A stretch of 64,000 bases of DNA, from positions 63,580,186-63,644,185 of the forward strand of contig CM056743.1 in the NCBI GenBank assembly GCA_029851415.1, given 5' to 3'. The translations under genes and the position numbers were made by a program. The stretch's first letter is position 1; every line of letters starts with the position of its first letter. This stretch comes from Eretmocerus hayati (Eukaryota; Arthropoda; Insecta; Hymenoptera; Aphelinidae). The notes beneath the pieces are model-generated. The model was not told the DNA's origin. It did no database searches and was given only the letters and a program-made list of their open reading frames with translations. Below are positions 47,816 through 58,691 of this stretch, piece by piece.

Positions 47816-48040
47816 TGGCAGCACCTCCTGGAGTTTTACTATCGCATGATGGCTACGGTGATCTAGTAGGGACTGTTGCGATCGAGAGGGGCCCGATTGG
47901 ACAGGTAGGTATGATGGCTGATGTTGAGGAGGACCGTAGCGAGAGAGAGAGAGGGATGAGATTGATGAGCTATACTCGGTTATATGCTTTGCGCGCATAA
48001 ATAGTTAGATGAGCTATACACGGATACCCTCTGCGCGCAT

Positions 48041-48617
48041 TAGCTATATGCATAGCGTACATATAGCTATATAGTTAACTAAACTACGTAATTATTGCTG
48101 TTGACGGGGATGCGGCCCTGTTTGGGGCGAACGATCTCCCGGACAAGGGTAGTTCCCACCTTTATTTACTACTATATATAGGCCTAGTGAAAACAACCCT
48201 CAATGAGGGCTGAACAGGCAGACCCCTCCTACTGCCCCAAAAACCCTGTGGTGATCTTCGAGACAAGTCCTAGTAGAAGGAGAAAAAGGCAGGGTTATTG
48301 CCACGAAAACACACATGAGTTAGCTGATCTATATGCATAGCGCGCATATAGCTATAGAGTTAACTGAACTACGTAATTATTGCTAATTATGATGCAATAC
48401 TCACCCAGGTTGACGAGGATGCCGCCCTGTTTGGGGCGCATCATCTCCCGGGAAATGGTAGTTAACACCCTTATTTACTACCATATATAGACCTAGTGGA
48501 AACAACCCTCAATGGGGGCTGAACAGGCAGACCCCCTCCTACTGCCCCAAAAACTCTGTAATCATCTTCGAAACAAGTCATAGTACAAGGAGAAAAGGGC
48601 AGGGTTATTGCCACGGT
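48041..48617 (+). repeat. Direct duplication of about 300 bp
   Basis: A block from GCATAGCG through CCCTGTTTGGGGCG, CCTCAATG.GGGCTGAACAGG and CTACTGCCCCAAAAAC to GGGTTATTGCCACG occurs twice, starting near 48050 and 48335. The copies differ by small indels and several substitutions. Confidence 0.8.
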
Positions 48618-49741
48618 CTTGAAAGGAACATCTCCATGGAATGAACGGGGGGATTCGGTGATTGGACATTACACGAAACTATCTCGGATGATTTTTCTAA
48701 TCTCGGACGGAATAGTCCATATTCATCATGTACTCCCAATGATTAGGAAAACATCACCTCAACGACAGAGTTGAACGGACGAAACTGTGTCTGAGGAAGG
48801 TAGAACGTAATGTATTGAATACCTTCCAGTCCATCGAGGGTCACTCGCAAATAGGGTGAGTGCCGCTTCTCGATCTGCCGATTCTCATTACTACTGATTG
48901 ATCCGGAGTTGATCCCGTCTCCTGTTCTTGCTGTTTTTCAGGCAAACTTTCCCTCCTTGTAGTACACTGACGGCACTTCCACTCTGGGATTGCGGTCTCC
49001 TTATGCTACGCTCTCCTCGCTCTTATTCCCGCCCACAAGAGTACTAGCAATATAAATCTCGTCATGACCATCCCCACTCACGTGAACCATTTTTGACCTG
49101 ATCTATTCTTCAACCTACAGATTTCAAGCAAGCAGCTGAGTTATCGAGGATTATCTGAATATTACCAGTCGCAAGTCTGCAGAAATCGTAAGGAAGTAGG
49201 TGAAGAGATAACGAGGCTCGAGGTATGTCTTGCGTCTCAATGAAACACTTTTCTCATGCTCTGGAATCCCAAATTGGGATGAAATCTCAAGACTCTCCCG
49301 TAACAGTCCATCAAGAATGAAGATAAGTGATTGGATGATCCTTGAATAATATATGACTCATCCTGCAGTAAGCTCGACGGAACATCCACCAGGGGTATGG
49401 AAAATAATTCAAAGAATACCCCATTCAGTACTTTGTGAGGATAGTATAAAAAATTTGCTCAGATTTCCTCCCCCCCCCCCTCCTTATGGGCCCTGAAGCC
49501 CATCAAGGAGTCATTTGGGATCCTTTATGAGTCAATCTTGGGGAAAATCTGAGATCCACGACGGACGCTCAGCCTCCTCACGATAGTCGCGCTCGACGCA
49601 GTGCCCACTATTTCTGTGTAAACCAGCATGGACGAGTATGTGTGTGTGTTTGTGGTGTTCCGCGCATCGGCAGCTGTAGCACAATTTGAACTCATGACAG
49701 TGCGTTTGATTCGTATTCCTGTGCCCGCTCCCGCTCCTATG
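48618..49741. other. Flank of the LTR element; no firm gene
   Basis: A C10 run lies at about 49471-49480. The minus frame 49792-49532 has a Cys/His-rich stretch (HEFKLCYSCRCAEHHKHTH) that could be part of a zinc-binding exon, but its 5' end runs into the LTR and the spacing fits no standard finger. Confidence 0.35.
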
Positions 49742-49745
49742 GGAC
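49742..49745. repeat. Target-site duplication GGAC (left)
   Basis: GGAC directly precedes the 5' LTR and is repeated directly after the 3' LTR at 63658-63661. Confidence 0.85.
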
Positions 49746-50905
49746 TGTGGCGTCCCAGACGACGCAACAGTTAAAATAATATTTCTCAACATGGAGAAAT
49801 ATTATTTTGACTTGATCAGCAGGAATGTGTAAGCAGGTCAAGATGCAATCAGCAAAATTGCCGTAGTCCAAATTATATGTGTTACAAGTGTAACACCCGA
49901 GTTACACATATCTTATGAATGGTGTAACACATGTGTTACAAGTGTAACACCCGAGTTACACACATCTTATGAATGGTGTAACACGTGTGTTACAAGTGTT
50001 ACAGTTTCAAAAGTAGATTAATTTCAAAATCAATTTTGAAGAGGACAGTTTCGAAATTACTTCAAGTCATCAAAATTAGCTCGTGTCCACACGTATAAAT
50101 TCGAACATCAAAATTAATTCTTCGATTAGTCACTGACTCGATTCAGTTAGTAAAGCTTTGTGAGTCTTTGAGACACGTACCGTTTTGCCCAAGTGTGCCT
50201 AGAAAACACACGACAAAGCAAAGTTGGAAAAAGTGCGGACCAATAAGTCAGATTAATTCCGTCGAAAAGTAGACCGACGATACCCGTCTCAGCTGTTCAA
50301 GGGCCAGCTCCGAATTCGCTCTTCGTCGAAAAGTAGGCCGACGATATCCGCCTCAGCTGCACAAGGGCCAGCTACGAATTCGCCCTGCTTAACCGTTCCT
50401 GCCTTGAAGAATCATTATTCCTTCAAGTAGACTTGTAAGTGCGCCTAGGTTAAGCTATTCAAATTATATTTAGACGATGAGTTTTTATGTCTCGCCAAGA
50501 TTTTATAACTTGATTTGAATAAAATAGAATCTATCACTTCTGTAATTCTATCTCATTCTTTTCTAAAGCCATAAAATAACTGGATTTTTATATCTATTTG
50601 AAATCAGATAAATTATTTTATCCTTTCAAGTATCCAGTACTATAAGACATTCCAAATCCAAACGCACTCCAATCATTCTTTTAAAATTACAACTTTCATG
50701 AACCAATACTTCTCAATTTGAAATATTCATATATATACGCAACCAGAGACCAGCAATATATATATATATATATATACATCCAGTCGGAAGCCTCAACGCA
50801 ATAACAGAGAATAGGTAGGTGCAACTGGGCAGTCCGCCCGTAAGCTGTTCACACGAACTCAAATAATTTATTTGTTACCCCGAGCCCTCCGCTCGGGTCA
50901 TAACA
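49746..50905 (+). repeat. 5' LTR
   Basis: 1160 bp, TG...CA. It holds a 15-bp perfect hairpin (49773-49787 with 49794-49808), a 54-bp tandem repeat with palindromic TGTAACACATGTGTTACA (49923-49940), TATAAAT at 50094, and AATAAA at 50518. It carries two copies of a roughly 66-bp block (CGTCGAAAAGTAG.CCGACGAT) where the 3' LTR has one, and a shorter TA run near 50756. Hand alignment to the 3' LTR gives about 20 substitutions. Confidence 0.9.
49877..50003 (+). promoter_or_regulatory. U3 54-bp tandem repeat with GTAACA/TGTTAC palindromes
   Basis: ATGTGTTACAAGTGTAACAC repeats at 49877, 49931 and (partly) 49985. Each unit has inverted GTAACA/TGTTAC pairs. It lies upstream of the TATA-like site, as expected for an enhancer. 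The same array is in the 3' LTR from about 62681. Confidence 0.6.
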
Positions 50906-50908
50906 TTT

Positions 50909-50928
50909 TGGCATCCCTTGTGGGGAAC
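50909..50928 (+). other. Candidate primer-binding site
   Basis: TGGCATCCCTTGTGGGGAAC begins three bases after the 5' LTR and starts with the expected TGG. The tRNA could not be assigned by eye. Confidence 0.45.
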
Positions 50929-51105
50929 AGTTATAGTTGCACTTGGTTATTCCTGTTCATCAGCTTGACCACTTTCTTCCGGGCAATCTAGGTGTCGAGA
51001 TCGCATTTTTTCTTGTATTTCGCGCCAGTCTGACCGTTACTCTTTAGACACCACTATTCCATCCATATTCCAAAGGTCACACCAACTCAACTTCAGTATC
51101 TTATC

Positions 51106-52495
51106 ATGGACGACCTAAATGAATCTATTCGCCAACTCGATCTCATAGACGACCCCAAAGCTCGGGAAGAACCTTTAAGGAATTATATTACATTAAGAGG
51201 TATAGACAATCAAGAACATCTAAAACTCACATGTGATTCTCTATTAGACTCTTCGCAATCCGGTATTGTACGCGCTGCTCTTGAAAATATAAGGGATAAT
51301 GACGGGACTACACCTTTAGGGGATTCCATACAAGACGTCAAAAACTTTCAAGACACTATACCAGTTTCTAAGAAAAAAGACTTTTTACGAGGACTACTGA
51401 CTAAAATTCGGGGAGATGCTCGGAAATGCCTAAGAGACGAGGACATTCAAACTTTTGACCGACTGGAAGAGATCCTGAAACTAAATTTCTCCCCTAGGAA
51501 ACCGTACGACTATTATGTCAATGAAATAATGAATATCAGAATGAGAAAATTAAAGCGCGCGACCATTTCATAATCGAATAAAAGGGTTCATAAGGGGAGC
51601 AATAGCGGCCTTGAAAAGTAACGTGGACGGAATCGGTGATGACGTAGACTACAGACCCCAGCTAGAGGTATTAGGGTAGAACGCGTTCATTCGAGGTATA
51701 CCGGATAGCATGAGAAGCGGCATTATTTTTTCATCTCCTAAGACTATGGCTCAAGCTCTTGAATCCGCGGAAAAGGCAGAAAGTTTTGCAATAAGCCTCA
51801 ATATCAGTAACGCGGACTTACAATACACAACTAGCCAGAACCCAGACGAAATAAGCCGACCTCAAAACCTCGACAATAACAGAAGTAGACCAAAACAGGT
51901 TACATTTTTAGACCGGGATGATCCGAGAATGTATGATCGGAACAATGTAACACACCATTACGACAAAAACGACGTAACTGGCCCTCCCCCTTTGAGGTAT
52001 GATCAGGACGGAAGAATAATAGCACATCCTAACCTGAGGTATTCCGCTTGATCACCAAAAAGGAGATCTGATACAAATGGTGGACCAAATTCTCCTTCTC
52101 CTCGACCCAACTCTCCTTATCAACGTCCTAATTCGCCGTATAATCGCTCTACCTCCCCTTATCGGCCCCGATCTCCGTATCAAAGTTACCCACCTGTCCA
52201 ATACCCTCCTTATCCTCCACAAGGATATTATCCATTCTATCCACATCCTTATCAACCACCAATGTATCCCAAGTATTTCCCGCCTTTCCCATATCAAACG
52301 GACTCGGACACACGAAACAGGAATTGGCCTGGGTATAACGCTCCAAATCAGCCTCCTCGTCCAAAACCTACTGAAACTCAGCATTTAAACTCTCAGCCTG
52401 CCCGCAGTCAAGAGATGACCGCGGGCAAGCCTGTGCAATCCCAAATAAAAATCATAAATGTAGGAGATTACACACAGCCAAGAGTCCAGGAATAG
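51106..52495 (+). pseudogene. gag: gag, broken
   Basis: It begins at ATG 51106 (MDDLNESIRQLDLIDD), with a helical capsid-like body including FRGLLTKIRGDA-type sequence near residue 100. The frame moves by one base near 51560, after which IRGAIAALKSNVDG and FIRGIPDSMRSGI continue on frame 2. TAG at about 51678 and TGA at 52049-52051 interrupt it. The C-terminus is rich in Pro-Tyr (repeated SPY units, YPPYPPQGYYPFYP) and has no CCHC knuckle. Gag normally packages element RNA; this copy cannot be read through. Its end overlaps the protease frame in the -1 register, as for ribosomal frameshifting. Confidence 0.8.
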
Positions 52496-52982
52496 GTCCT
52501 ATGGTCCCGATTGATCATGACATCTTGAAATCCCAAACAGGGCTTGTGTACCTTGACACAGGAGCCGACATTTGCACAATTAGATTAACATTTTTGAAAC
52601 GCGAAGTGGAAATGGACGTATCCCACATCATTACGGTAACCGGAGTCTCCGCCGATCCAATTTTTACGTTAGGAGTCGTTAAAACTTGCATATTTGGTAA
52701 AGTATTCCGGCTACACGTCCTTCCTCCCGAATGTGTCGTGAAATACGACATGATTTTGGGGTCCAACTATTTTCGAAATTATGGAGCTTGGATATTGTTT
52801 GACGAAAATTTTGTTTCCCTGGAAGGGAATCGAGACAGCCCTTTTCCTTTTCTGCCCCTTAAACCCAACCTTGACTCCACTGACGATGAGAACGAAACCG
52901 ATAATGATGAGGAAATTTTCTTTTATCCCATGACGGACGCCATCATTTTACCTGGAAAACCTTCACTGGATTCGCACTGGAA
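52456..52982 (+). CDS. pol: Aspartic protease part of pol
   Basis: LVYLDTGADICTI carries the DTGA catalytic triad; the flap region and MILGSNYF close the retropepsin fold. Retropepsin cleaves the Gag-Pol polyprotein. The frame overlaps the end of gag in the -1 register. After the protease, an acidic stretch (STDDENETDNDEEIFF) leads to a junction at about 52980, where the sequence jumps straight to the connection before RNase H. The reverse transcriptase is therefore missing. Confidence 0.8.
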
Positions 52983-53440
52983 GGCGAACAACAACAGAGT
53001 TTTGAGATCTTAAAAGCAGCTTTATGCCAAGCACCTGTGCTGGCTCCCATTGATTTCAATCAGCCCTTTGCCTTGACTGTAGATGCATCAAATATAGCTA
53101 TCGGAGCTGTACTTTCACAAGGTGAGCCCCCCAAGAAAAACCCGTAGCATATATGTCGAAATCCTTGAACAAAGCCGAGAAGAATTACTCGGCGACAGAA
53201 AGAGAATGTCTCGCGGTTGTGAGCGCGGTTCAACACTTCCGCCACTTTCTCTACGGTAAATCCTTTGTCATCTATGGCGATCATGAGCCTTTGACCTGGA
53301 TAGAATCCGTTAAGGACCCCATGAGTAGACTGAACCGCTGGAGAGCAAAGCTAAGAGGTTATAACTATGTTTTCAACTACAAACCCGGCCGCCTGAATAC
53401 CAATGCCGACTCCCTTTCCAGAAACCCCGTAGATATTACA
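52983..53440 (+). pseudogene. pol: RNase H part of pol, frameshifted; RT absent
   Basis: SFEILKAALCQAPVLAPIDF and FALTVDASNIAIGAVLSQ are the usual start of the Ty3/gypsy RNase H domain. After a C6 run near 53130 the frame shifts, then AYMSKSLNKAEKNYSATERE and GDHEPLTW follow, so the Asp-Glu-Asp active-site residues are all visible. RNase H normally degrades the RNA strand during reverse transcription. None of the RT palm motifs (such as YxDD) is present upstream, so the copy cannot reverse-transcribe itself. Confidence 0.85.
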
Positions 53441-54815
53441 GTTCCTGACAAGCCTTCGCCTCCTCCTCCCTCCTATCACTGTTCTTGCACCTCTTCTGAA
53501 GGTCACAGTGAAAGTGATTCAGACTCGTCTACAACCTCGGCAAGACTCCTACCAATCATCCCCAAGCCAACGAAAACATCCCTACAAAGGGCAGCCAATG
53601 CTCGAAATAGAACCAACTCCGATTCATCATCCACATCTTCTCAAGCCCAGTGTATCAACCGCGGCAGGAAAAAGGGATCTCGAATAGAGCCCCCTGAACG
53701 GCCAGAGAACATCTCTGCAGGCCAGGGGAATCTAGATGGCAGCCTTATCGCCAAACGGTTGAGACAAAGGAAACCACGCGTGGACTCGCAAGCCCCGTCT
53801 GCTATTTCCCCCGCGATCACTCCTTCCACTATCGATAAAAGCCCTTCAAGAACCTCCAGTAGTGACTCGACGGAATCCGAGACCGAACATGAAGAACCTC
53901 CCATTCCTTCCAAAAACAGGTCCCTCCTGCCCGAGCTGCTAAGCCGAAACAAAGATCTCCTATCCTCATCTTCCACTGATACTATTTCCACCAATAATGA
54001 CCCTGAGACCACTGGAACAGATGCAGTTCCAGCCTCCGCGACCTCGAAATCCTTAGAATCTAAAATTCCCCAGCCATCTATTTCCAAAATCCTTGATAAT
54101 AAAACTTCTGCACATCATATAATAAATGACCCTGACTCCTCTCCTTCATCCTCTGACGATGAATTCAAACCCGACGCTCAATCAACTAAAAGATGGTCCA
54201 AGGACTTACAACGGACTTCATCCGAACCAGGTACGTTCTGGTGGGATGACGAAAGAGAAGACAAAGATCCTATTCACCTGACCTTTTCCGACCTACAGCT
54301 AGATCTTTCACCTACGGGCTCCACCTCGTCGTTACCAGCTCATCTAGGGAACGAACCTGTACCTAATGATATAGTAGAACAGTGGGTAGCAGAGTCGTTT
54401 ATTCCTCCAGAAACTACTCCAATACCTGAAGCTATGAGGACGAAAATGTCACCTTCCAGAGAATCTTTTGTCAAATCCACCCCCTTCCACTTTCCGGAAG
54501 TAAAAGAAACAGATTACCGAGTTTCTGGAAAACCTTGAGCACCATACCCCAGGAAAACAGTGACCCTGAGACTGATTCGTGCCCCTCACTAACAAAACGT
54601 CACTCACCGATTTCAAAAGATAGGGAACTAACTGCAAAAGATTTTTCTCCTAGACCTACCCAGAATCAACCTATCACCCCTGTCCCCTCACCTCAATCAC
54701 CCGTGAAGAACACCAATACTCCTGTACCCTCAACCATACCTAATAAAAGTAAAGAAATCCATTATGAAATGGGATCCACTATACAACCTGACTTAGACTA
54801 CAAAGAGCCCGTGAC
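53441..54815 (+). CDS. Ser/Thr/Pro-rich pol linker
   Basis: About 450 residues of low-complexity Ser-, Asp- and Pro-rich sequence (SESDSDSSTTSARL, SRTSSSDSTESETEHEE) separate RNase H from the next domain. One frame change (2 to 1) lies near 54530 after an AAAA run. Disordered inserts at this site occur, from memory, in other insect Ty3-type pol proteins. No catalytic motif is present. It may be a flexible spacer or a phosphorylated region. Confidence 0.6.
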
Positions 54816-54819
54816 ATTG

Positions 54820-55225
54820 AACACATTGTCGACCAGAGAATGCATCACTTACATTAAAGACAACATTGTACATTTTATATCAGCTGATTGTGAAATAACT
54901 TCCTCAAATAACAAATTGCTCCGAGATATTGGAGCAATCGATCCAGAAGAATTGAAATCGCAAAATTTAGGAGTTGGGGATGTAATTGTTAATAACAGTC
55001 GCAACCGGTTGATTTATAGTTTAGTCATCTCAGAAAGCAGTAGTAGCTCGATAACTCCGTCTAGTTTGTTAACGTGTTTACAAAATCTTTCTAAGTTGGT
55101 ACAAAAATCGGATGTCCAATCTTTTCGAGTCGGGAACTGACAAACTACCAAAATCAGTAGTAAAAGATGCTTTTGAGAAGGAGTTTAGAGAATTTCCACT
55201 GACCATAACCTTCTGTTATGGAAGC
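54820..55225 (+). CDS. Macro-domain-like module in pol
   Basis: The order RECITYIKDNIVHFISADCEI, LLRDIGAI, LGVGDVIVNN, RLIYSLVIS, SSLLTCLQNLSKLVQ, VQSFRVG, and finally FREFPLTITFCYG follows the strand-helix pattern of TARG1/OARD1-like macro domains (ADP-ribose binding): a buried first strand ending near a Cys, a GDV strand, an IYYLV strand, a long helix, a short strand, and a last strand before integrase. The glycine-rich ligand loop is not clear, so binding is uncertain. A one-base frame change at about 55135 cuts the module. The fold assignment is mine, from pattern only. Confidence 0.45.
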
Positions 55226-56278
55226 TGCATTATTCCCCCAATTGAAAAAATAAATTCTATCATAGAAGACTTCCACTCGAGTTTATTTGGTGGACATCGC
55301 GGGTCTGGAAAATCCTACCGGAGAATTCGAGAAGGATATTTTTGGAAAGGAATGAAGCGGGACGTTGAAGAGTTCATCAGCAAGTGCTCTGTTTGCCAGG
55401 AACAAAATCTGATAGGAATCCGGACCAAAGTCCCCATGATCATATCTGACACGCCTTTAGAAGTCTTCTCGAGAGTAGCCATTGACACGGTGGGGCCGTT
55501 ACCTCTTACTCCTTCAAATAACAAACACATTTTGACTATGCAATGTCAACTATCTAAATTTTGCCTAGCAGTCCCTTTGCCTGATATTCGAGCTATCACC
55601 GTCGCTGATGCTATAGCCCGTCATCTCATAGCTAATTTTGGAGTCCCCCGAGTAATCTTAAGTGATGGAGGTACCAGCTTCAAAAATCGGTTACTTGAAG
55701 AACTTGCAAAGATTTTTGGCATTAAACTCATAACAACCACTAGTTATCACCCTCATGGTAACGCTTCACTGGAACGCAGTCACGCTATGCTTGGTAGCTA
55801 CATACGTACAAAAGCAACTAAGAAATTAGATTGGGATACTGTAGTGCCGTTCGCGATGTTTGAATATAACACCTCGGTTCACAGTTGCACTGGTTTCAGC
55901 CCCTTCGAAATTATCTATGGGCGTAAGGCTCGTACCATAGACAAATACCCCGACGAATTTGAACTAGAAACATACAACTCCTATTTATGTAATCTCATGA
56001 AAACCCTTGCCGAAATAAAGAGAGTTGCTCGAGACAATTTGAAAGATTCGAAAGAGAAAACCGAGATTCAATACGATAAAAAGACGAAATCAAAAGACCT
56101 GCGAGTAGAAATGGAAGTTTATGTTTTATTAGAACCAAGGAAAGGCAAATCAGACAAATTTTTCAATGGGAAATTCAAAGTCGTAGAAGTTCATCGAAAC
56201 AACAATGTACTGTTAGAATCAGCTACAGGAAAACGGGTTTTGAGACACGTAGATAAAGTAAAGCGAGCATTTTGCTAA
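55226..56278 (+). CDS. pol: Integrase part of pol
   Basis: The HHCC zinc-binding region is visible (FHSSLFGGH and CSVCQEQ). The catalytic core has AIDTVGPLP (first Asp), LSDGGTSF (second Asp) and SLERSHAML (Glu), with exactly 35 residues between the second Asp and the Glu. The usual SDQG is SDGG here. The C-terminal part has VYVLLEPRKGK and a GKFKVVEV SH3-like strand. It inserts element cDNA into the host genome. This frame is uninterrupted and runs to the stop at 56278, just before the env acceptor. Confidence 0.9.
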   Translation, partial: CIIPPIEKINSIIEDFHSSLFGGHRGSGKSYRRIREGYFWKGMKRDVEEFISKCSVCQEQNLIGIRTKVPMIISDTPLEVFSRVAIDTVGPLPLTPSNNKHILTMQCQLSKFCLAVPLPDIRAITVADAIARHLIANFGVPRVILSDGGTSFKNRLLEELAKIFGIKLITTTSYHPHGNASLERSHAMLGSYIRTKATKKLDWDTVVPFAMFEYNTSVHSCTGFSPFEIIYGRKARTIDKYPDEFELETYNSYLCNLMKTLAEIKRVARDNLKDSKEKTEIQYDKKTKSKDLRVEMEVYVLLEPRKGKSDKFFNGKFKVVEVHRNNNVLLESATGKRVLRHVDKVKRAFC

Positions 56279-56315
56279 CGAGAATATATGTATCTTGGTT
56301 GTTACAGGTGCAACT

Positions 56316-58358
56316 ATGACATCCTGCAACACGTTATTCTGGATTCTTTCATCGATCACCACTTACCCTGTGTATATTTTGGGTGTCATAAACACGACGC
56401 ATATGATTAGGCCTATCGTAACAAATCCTGGTATTTATTATGAGTACGTCGGTGGAGGTAAAATAATAAGGTCCGAATGGAAGATTTCAATAACCATAGA
56501 CTGTAGTAATATGATAGAGAAAAATTATTGGGAAGAGAGACAATTACTTTCCATGAGACAGAGGTGCTCGAACAAATTTCCCGACTGCGACCAATTGATT
56601 CCACGATCTAAATTGGACGCTATGATGCACTTATTTGAAATGTTACAGAAAGACCTGACAGATTTTTTCTCTTTACCATCCGTGTCCCCTCCTAATACCT
56701 TGAACGGTCATGATGTAAAAAGAAGCGGAGCTCCATTAGAATTAGTTGGTTGGATTAATAGAAAGTTATTTGGAACTATGGACGCTGATGACCGAGAGCT
56801 CTTAACAAAGCAAGTGAACGATCTTTACGACCGAAATCAGAATATATCTTTGTTAGCTTCTGAACGAACCCATATTCTCAGATCAGAACTTGATAACATA
56901 CATAAATTCATGAATTTCCAAAATCATCAAGTTGAAAAATTATACATAATGTTGTCCAAAAATTTGGCTTCCTCCTCGAACGCAATTGACACTGTGACAT
57001 TGCGAGAGAATATAGAAATATGGGCCACAGAATTCGAAATGGCGTTGCTCCATTCTATCTCGTCATATAAAACCCTTATTAACGCCATTGAAACGACACC
57101 AAGAGGACATTTACACCCTCTCTTGCTCAGTCACGACCAACTTCAAAATATATTACATGACGTAAATAATTACAAGTTTAGCCATGCGCTCCCATGGGAC
57201 AAAGAATTGATCACCCCAGAATACTTATTTTCCGTCTCGAAATCTTTTGTATACATACATAATCAGAAATTCATAGTCACCTTAACCTTTCCTCTAGCAG
57301 ACGTAACAGAATTTTCACATTATCGTATCCACAGTCTCCCCATTTTCGCGAAAGATCTTAAGAACCATAACACCTTCATATCAATCCGTCCAAGATTCTC
57401 GGATATTTTTGTATCAAAGAATTTCCGATCTTTTATACTCTTCCATGGGAAAGAAATACAAAATTGCATCAATAGAAATAACACAAACCTGTGCGAAGCC
57501 GTAGAACCTATATTCTCAAGTCATATAGACAATCCATGTGAATTTCAATTTCTACTGAAAACTGTACCAAATAGACCAAATGACTGTGACTATATCTTAA
57601 ACTCAGGTGAAAAACCATATTTTACTCAACTTCGTTGTACTAAAGAATGGCTATTTTCTACAACAAACATTATCAGAATGAAATTAATCTGCATAGAAGG
57701 AACCACAGATGAATTCCTACTCAATGGTACAGGGATATTATCACTTAATGGTCAATGCACAGCTCACGCCATTAATATCACACTTTATGGAATCAATGAG
57801 GTAACGCTAGACTTCACATTTTCTTACGAATCCGAATTTCACCTTAATATGACTCATTTACTTTCGAAATCAATAATGGATGCAATGGAAAACAAAAAAC
57901 ATGGAATATCAGAAAACGTCGAAGATTGGCTATCTGGTGGCAACTCAATCGCTTTGAATGAGATAGAAAGGCAATATCGGGAAATAAGCCAACGTAAAAG
58001 AATATCAGAAAATTTTCACAATCATCTAAACGTCTCATTTTTCCTAACGATTATTATTGCGATACTACTCTGCATCGCCCTGAGAAAACTTGAAATTTGC
58101 CTGAAATTCAAAAAGATTAAAGACAATTTCGACAACTCTACAAAAACACATAATTTGGAACTCAAATCATGGGAAAATATTACACCTGTAACTAGGCCGC
58201 AACAGCCACCACCTGAACCACCAAGTACTATGAACTGCCGGTCATTGATAACAGTCGCGAACCCGCAAACAAACGCTCGAGGAATCTCATTTATTTACAC
58301 CCCGACGACCCGTTCAACGGATATTGATATCCCCACTCAAGGAATCGATTACCCGTAA
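56316..58358 (+). CDS. env: Envelope protein, errantivirus F-type
   Basis: The start is ATG 56316, nine bases after a splice acceptor (TTGGTTGTTACAG, ends 56307), so env is probably made from a spliced RNA. 680 residues: signal peptide (CNTLFWILSSITTYPVYILG), a Lys-Arg at 135-136 in the usual cleavage position, then SGAPLELVGWINRKLFGTMD, the fusion-region pattern of gypsy-type Env and baculovirus F proteins. A transmembrane segment lies at about 572-589 (FFLTIIIAILLCIAL), followed by a 91-residue tail with Pro-rich QPPPEPP. The furin motif is not the full RxxR form. It mediates membrane fusion in relatives. The frame is intact, unlike gag and pol. Confidence 0.85.
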   Translation: MTSCNTLFWILSSITTYPVYILGVINTTHMIRPIVTNPGIYYEYVGGGKIIRSEWKISITIDCSNMIEKNYWEERQLLSMRQRCSNKFPDCDQLIPRSKLDAMMHLFEMLQKDLTDFFSLPSVSPPNTLNGHDVKRSGAPLELVGWINRKLFGTMDADDRELLTKQVNDLYDRNQNISLLASERTHILRSELDNIHKFMNFQNHQVEKLYIMLSKNLASSSNAIDTVTLRENIEIWATEFEMALLHSISSYKTLINAIETTPRGHLHPLLLSHDQLQNILHDVNNYKFSHALPWDKELITPEYLFSVSKSFVYIHNQKFIVTLTFPLADVTEFSHYRIHSLPIFAKDLKNHNTFISIRPRFSDIFVSKNFRSFILFHGKEIQNCINRNNTNLCEAVEPIFSSHIDNPCEFQFLLKTVPNRPNDCDYILNSGEKPYFTQLRCTKEWLFSTTNIIRMKLICIEGTTDEFLLNGTGILSLNGQCTAHAINITLYGINEVTLDFTFSYESEFHLNMTHLLSKSIMDAMENKKHGISENVEDWLSGGNSIALNEIERQYREISQRKRISENFHNHLNVSFFLTIIIAILLCIALRKLEICLKFKKIKDNFDNSTKTHNLELKSWENITPVTRPQQPPPEPPSTMNCRSLITVANPQTNARGISFIYTPTTRSTDIDIPTQGIDYP

Positions 58359-58419
58359 TTAAGAAATTATCCTGGGAAACATATTAAGACACATGAGGGG
58401 AAGAGACATTCATTTTCTC

Positions 58420-58590
58420 AAACTGTAACAGGTAACATGGTGTTGCCTGCACAGCAAACTGTAACAGGTAACATGGTGTTACCTGCACAGCAAACTGTAA
58501 CAGGTAACATGGTGTTACCTGCACAGTAAGATGTGCGGGGTGGGGGTCTGTGGCGGTAACTTAATGTTACATCGGTAACATACGGTAACA
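58420..58590 (+). repeat. 36-bp tandem repeat with GGTAACA..TGTTACC palindromes
   Basis: ACTGTAACAGGTAACATGG starts at 58422, 58458 and 58494. Each copy contains a GGTAACA TGG TGTTACC hairpin (TGTTGCC in the first). Isolated GTAAC words follow to 58590. The same half-site fills the LTR U3. Confidence 0.85.
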
Positions 58591-58656
58591 GCCTTAAAAT
58601 CACAATTTTCATGAATTAGAACAAATTCAATGGTACTAACCTTAGTGAGGGCCACA

Positions 58657-58662
58657 TTTATT
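58657..58662 (-). terminator. Poly(A) signal (AATAAA) for the antisense gene
   Basis: AATAAA on the minus strand, 29 bases after the stop of the antisense gene. Confidence 0.5.
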
Positions 58663-58691
58663 ATCGTTCAGTAAAACATCCGGTCATATTT

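Noticed and set aside
49877..50003. CRISPR-like array
   Set aside because: Repeats without unique spacers, inside an LTR of an animal retroelement; it is an enhancer-like tandem repeat.
53641..54087. 148-codon minus-strand frame inside pol
   Set aside because: It is the reverse of the Ser-rich linker, whose composition avoids stops on the other strand; no splice sites or domain were seen.
58418..58612. Small minus-strand frame with repeated CCAGNTML units
   Set aside because: It is the 36-bp repeat array read in one frame; no start, length or domain supports a gene.
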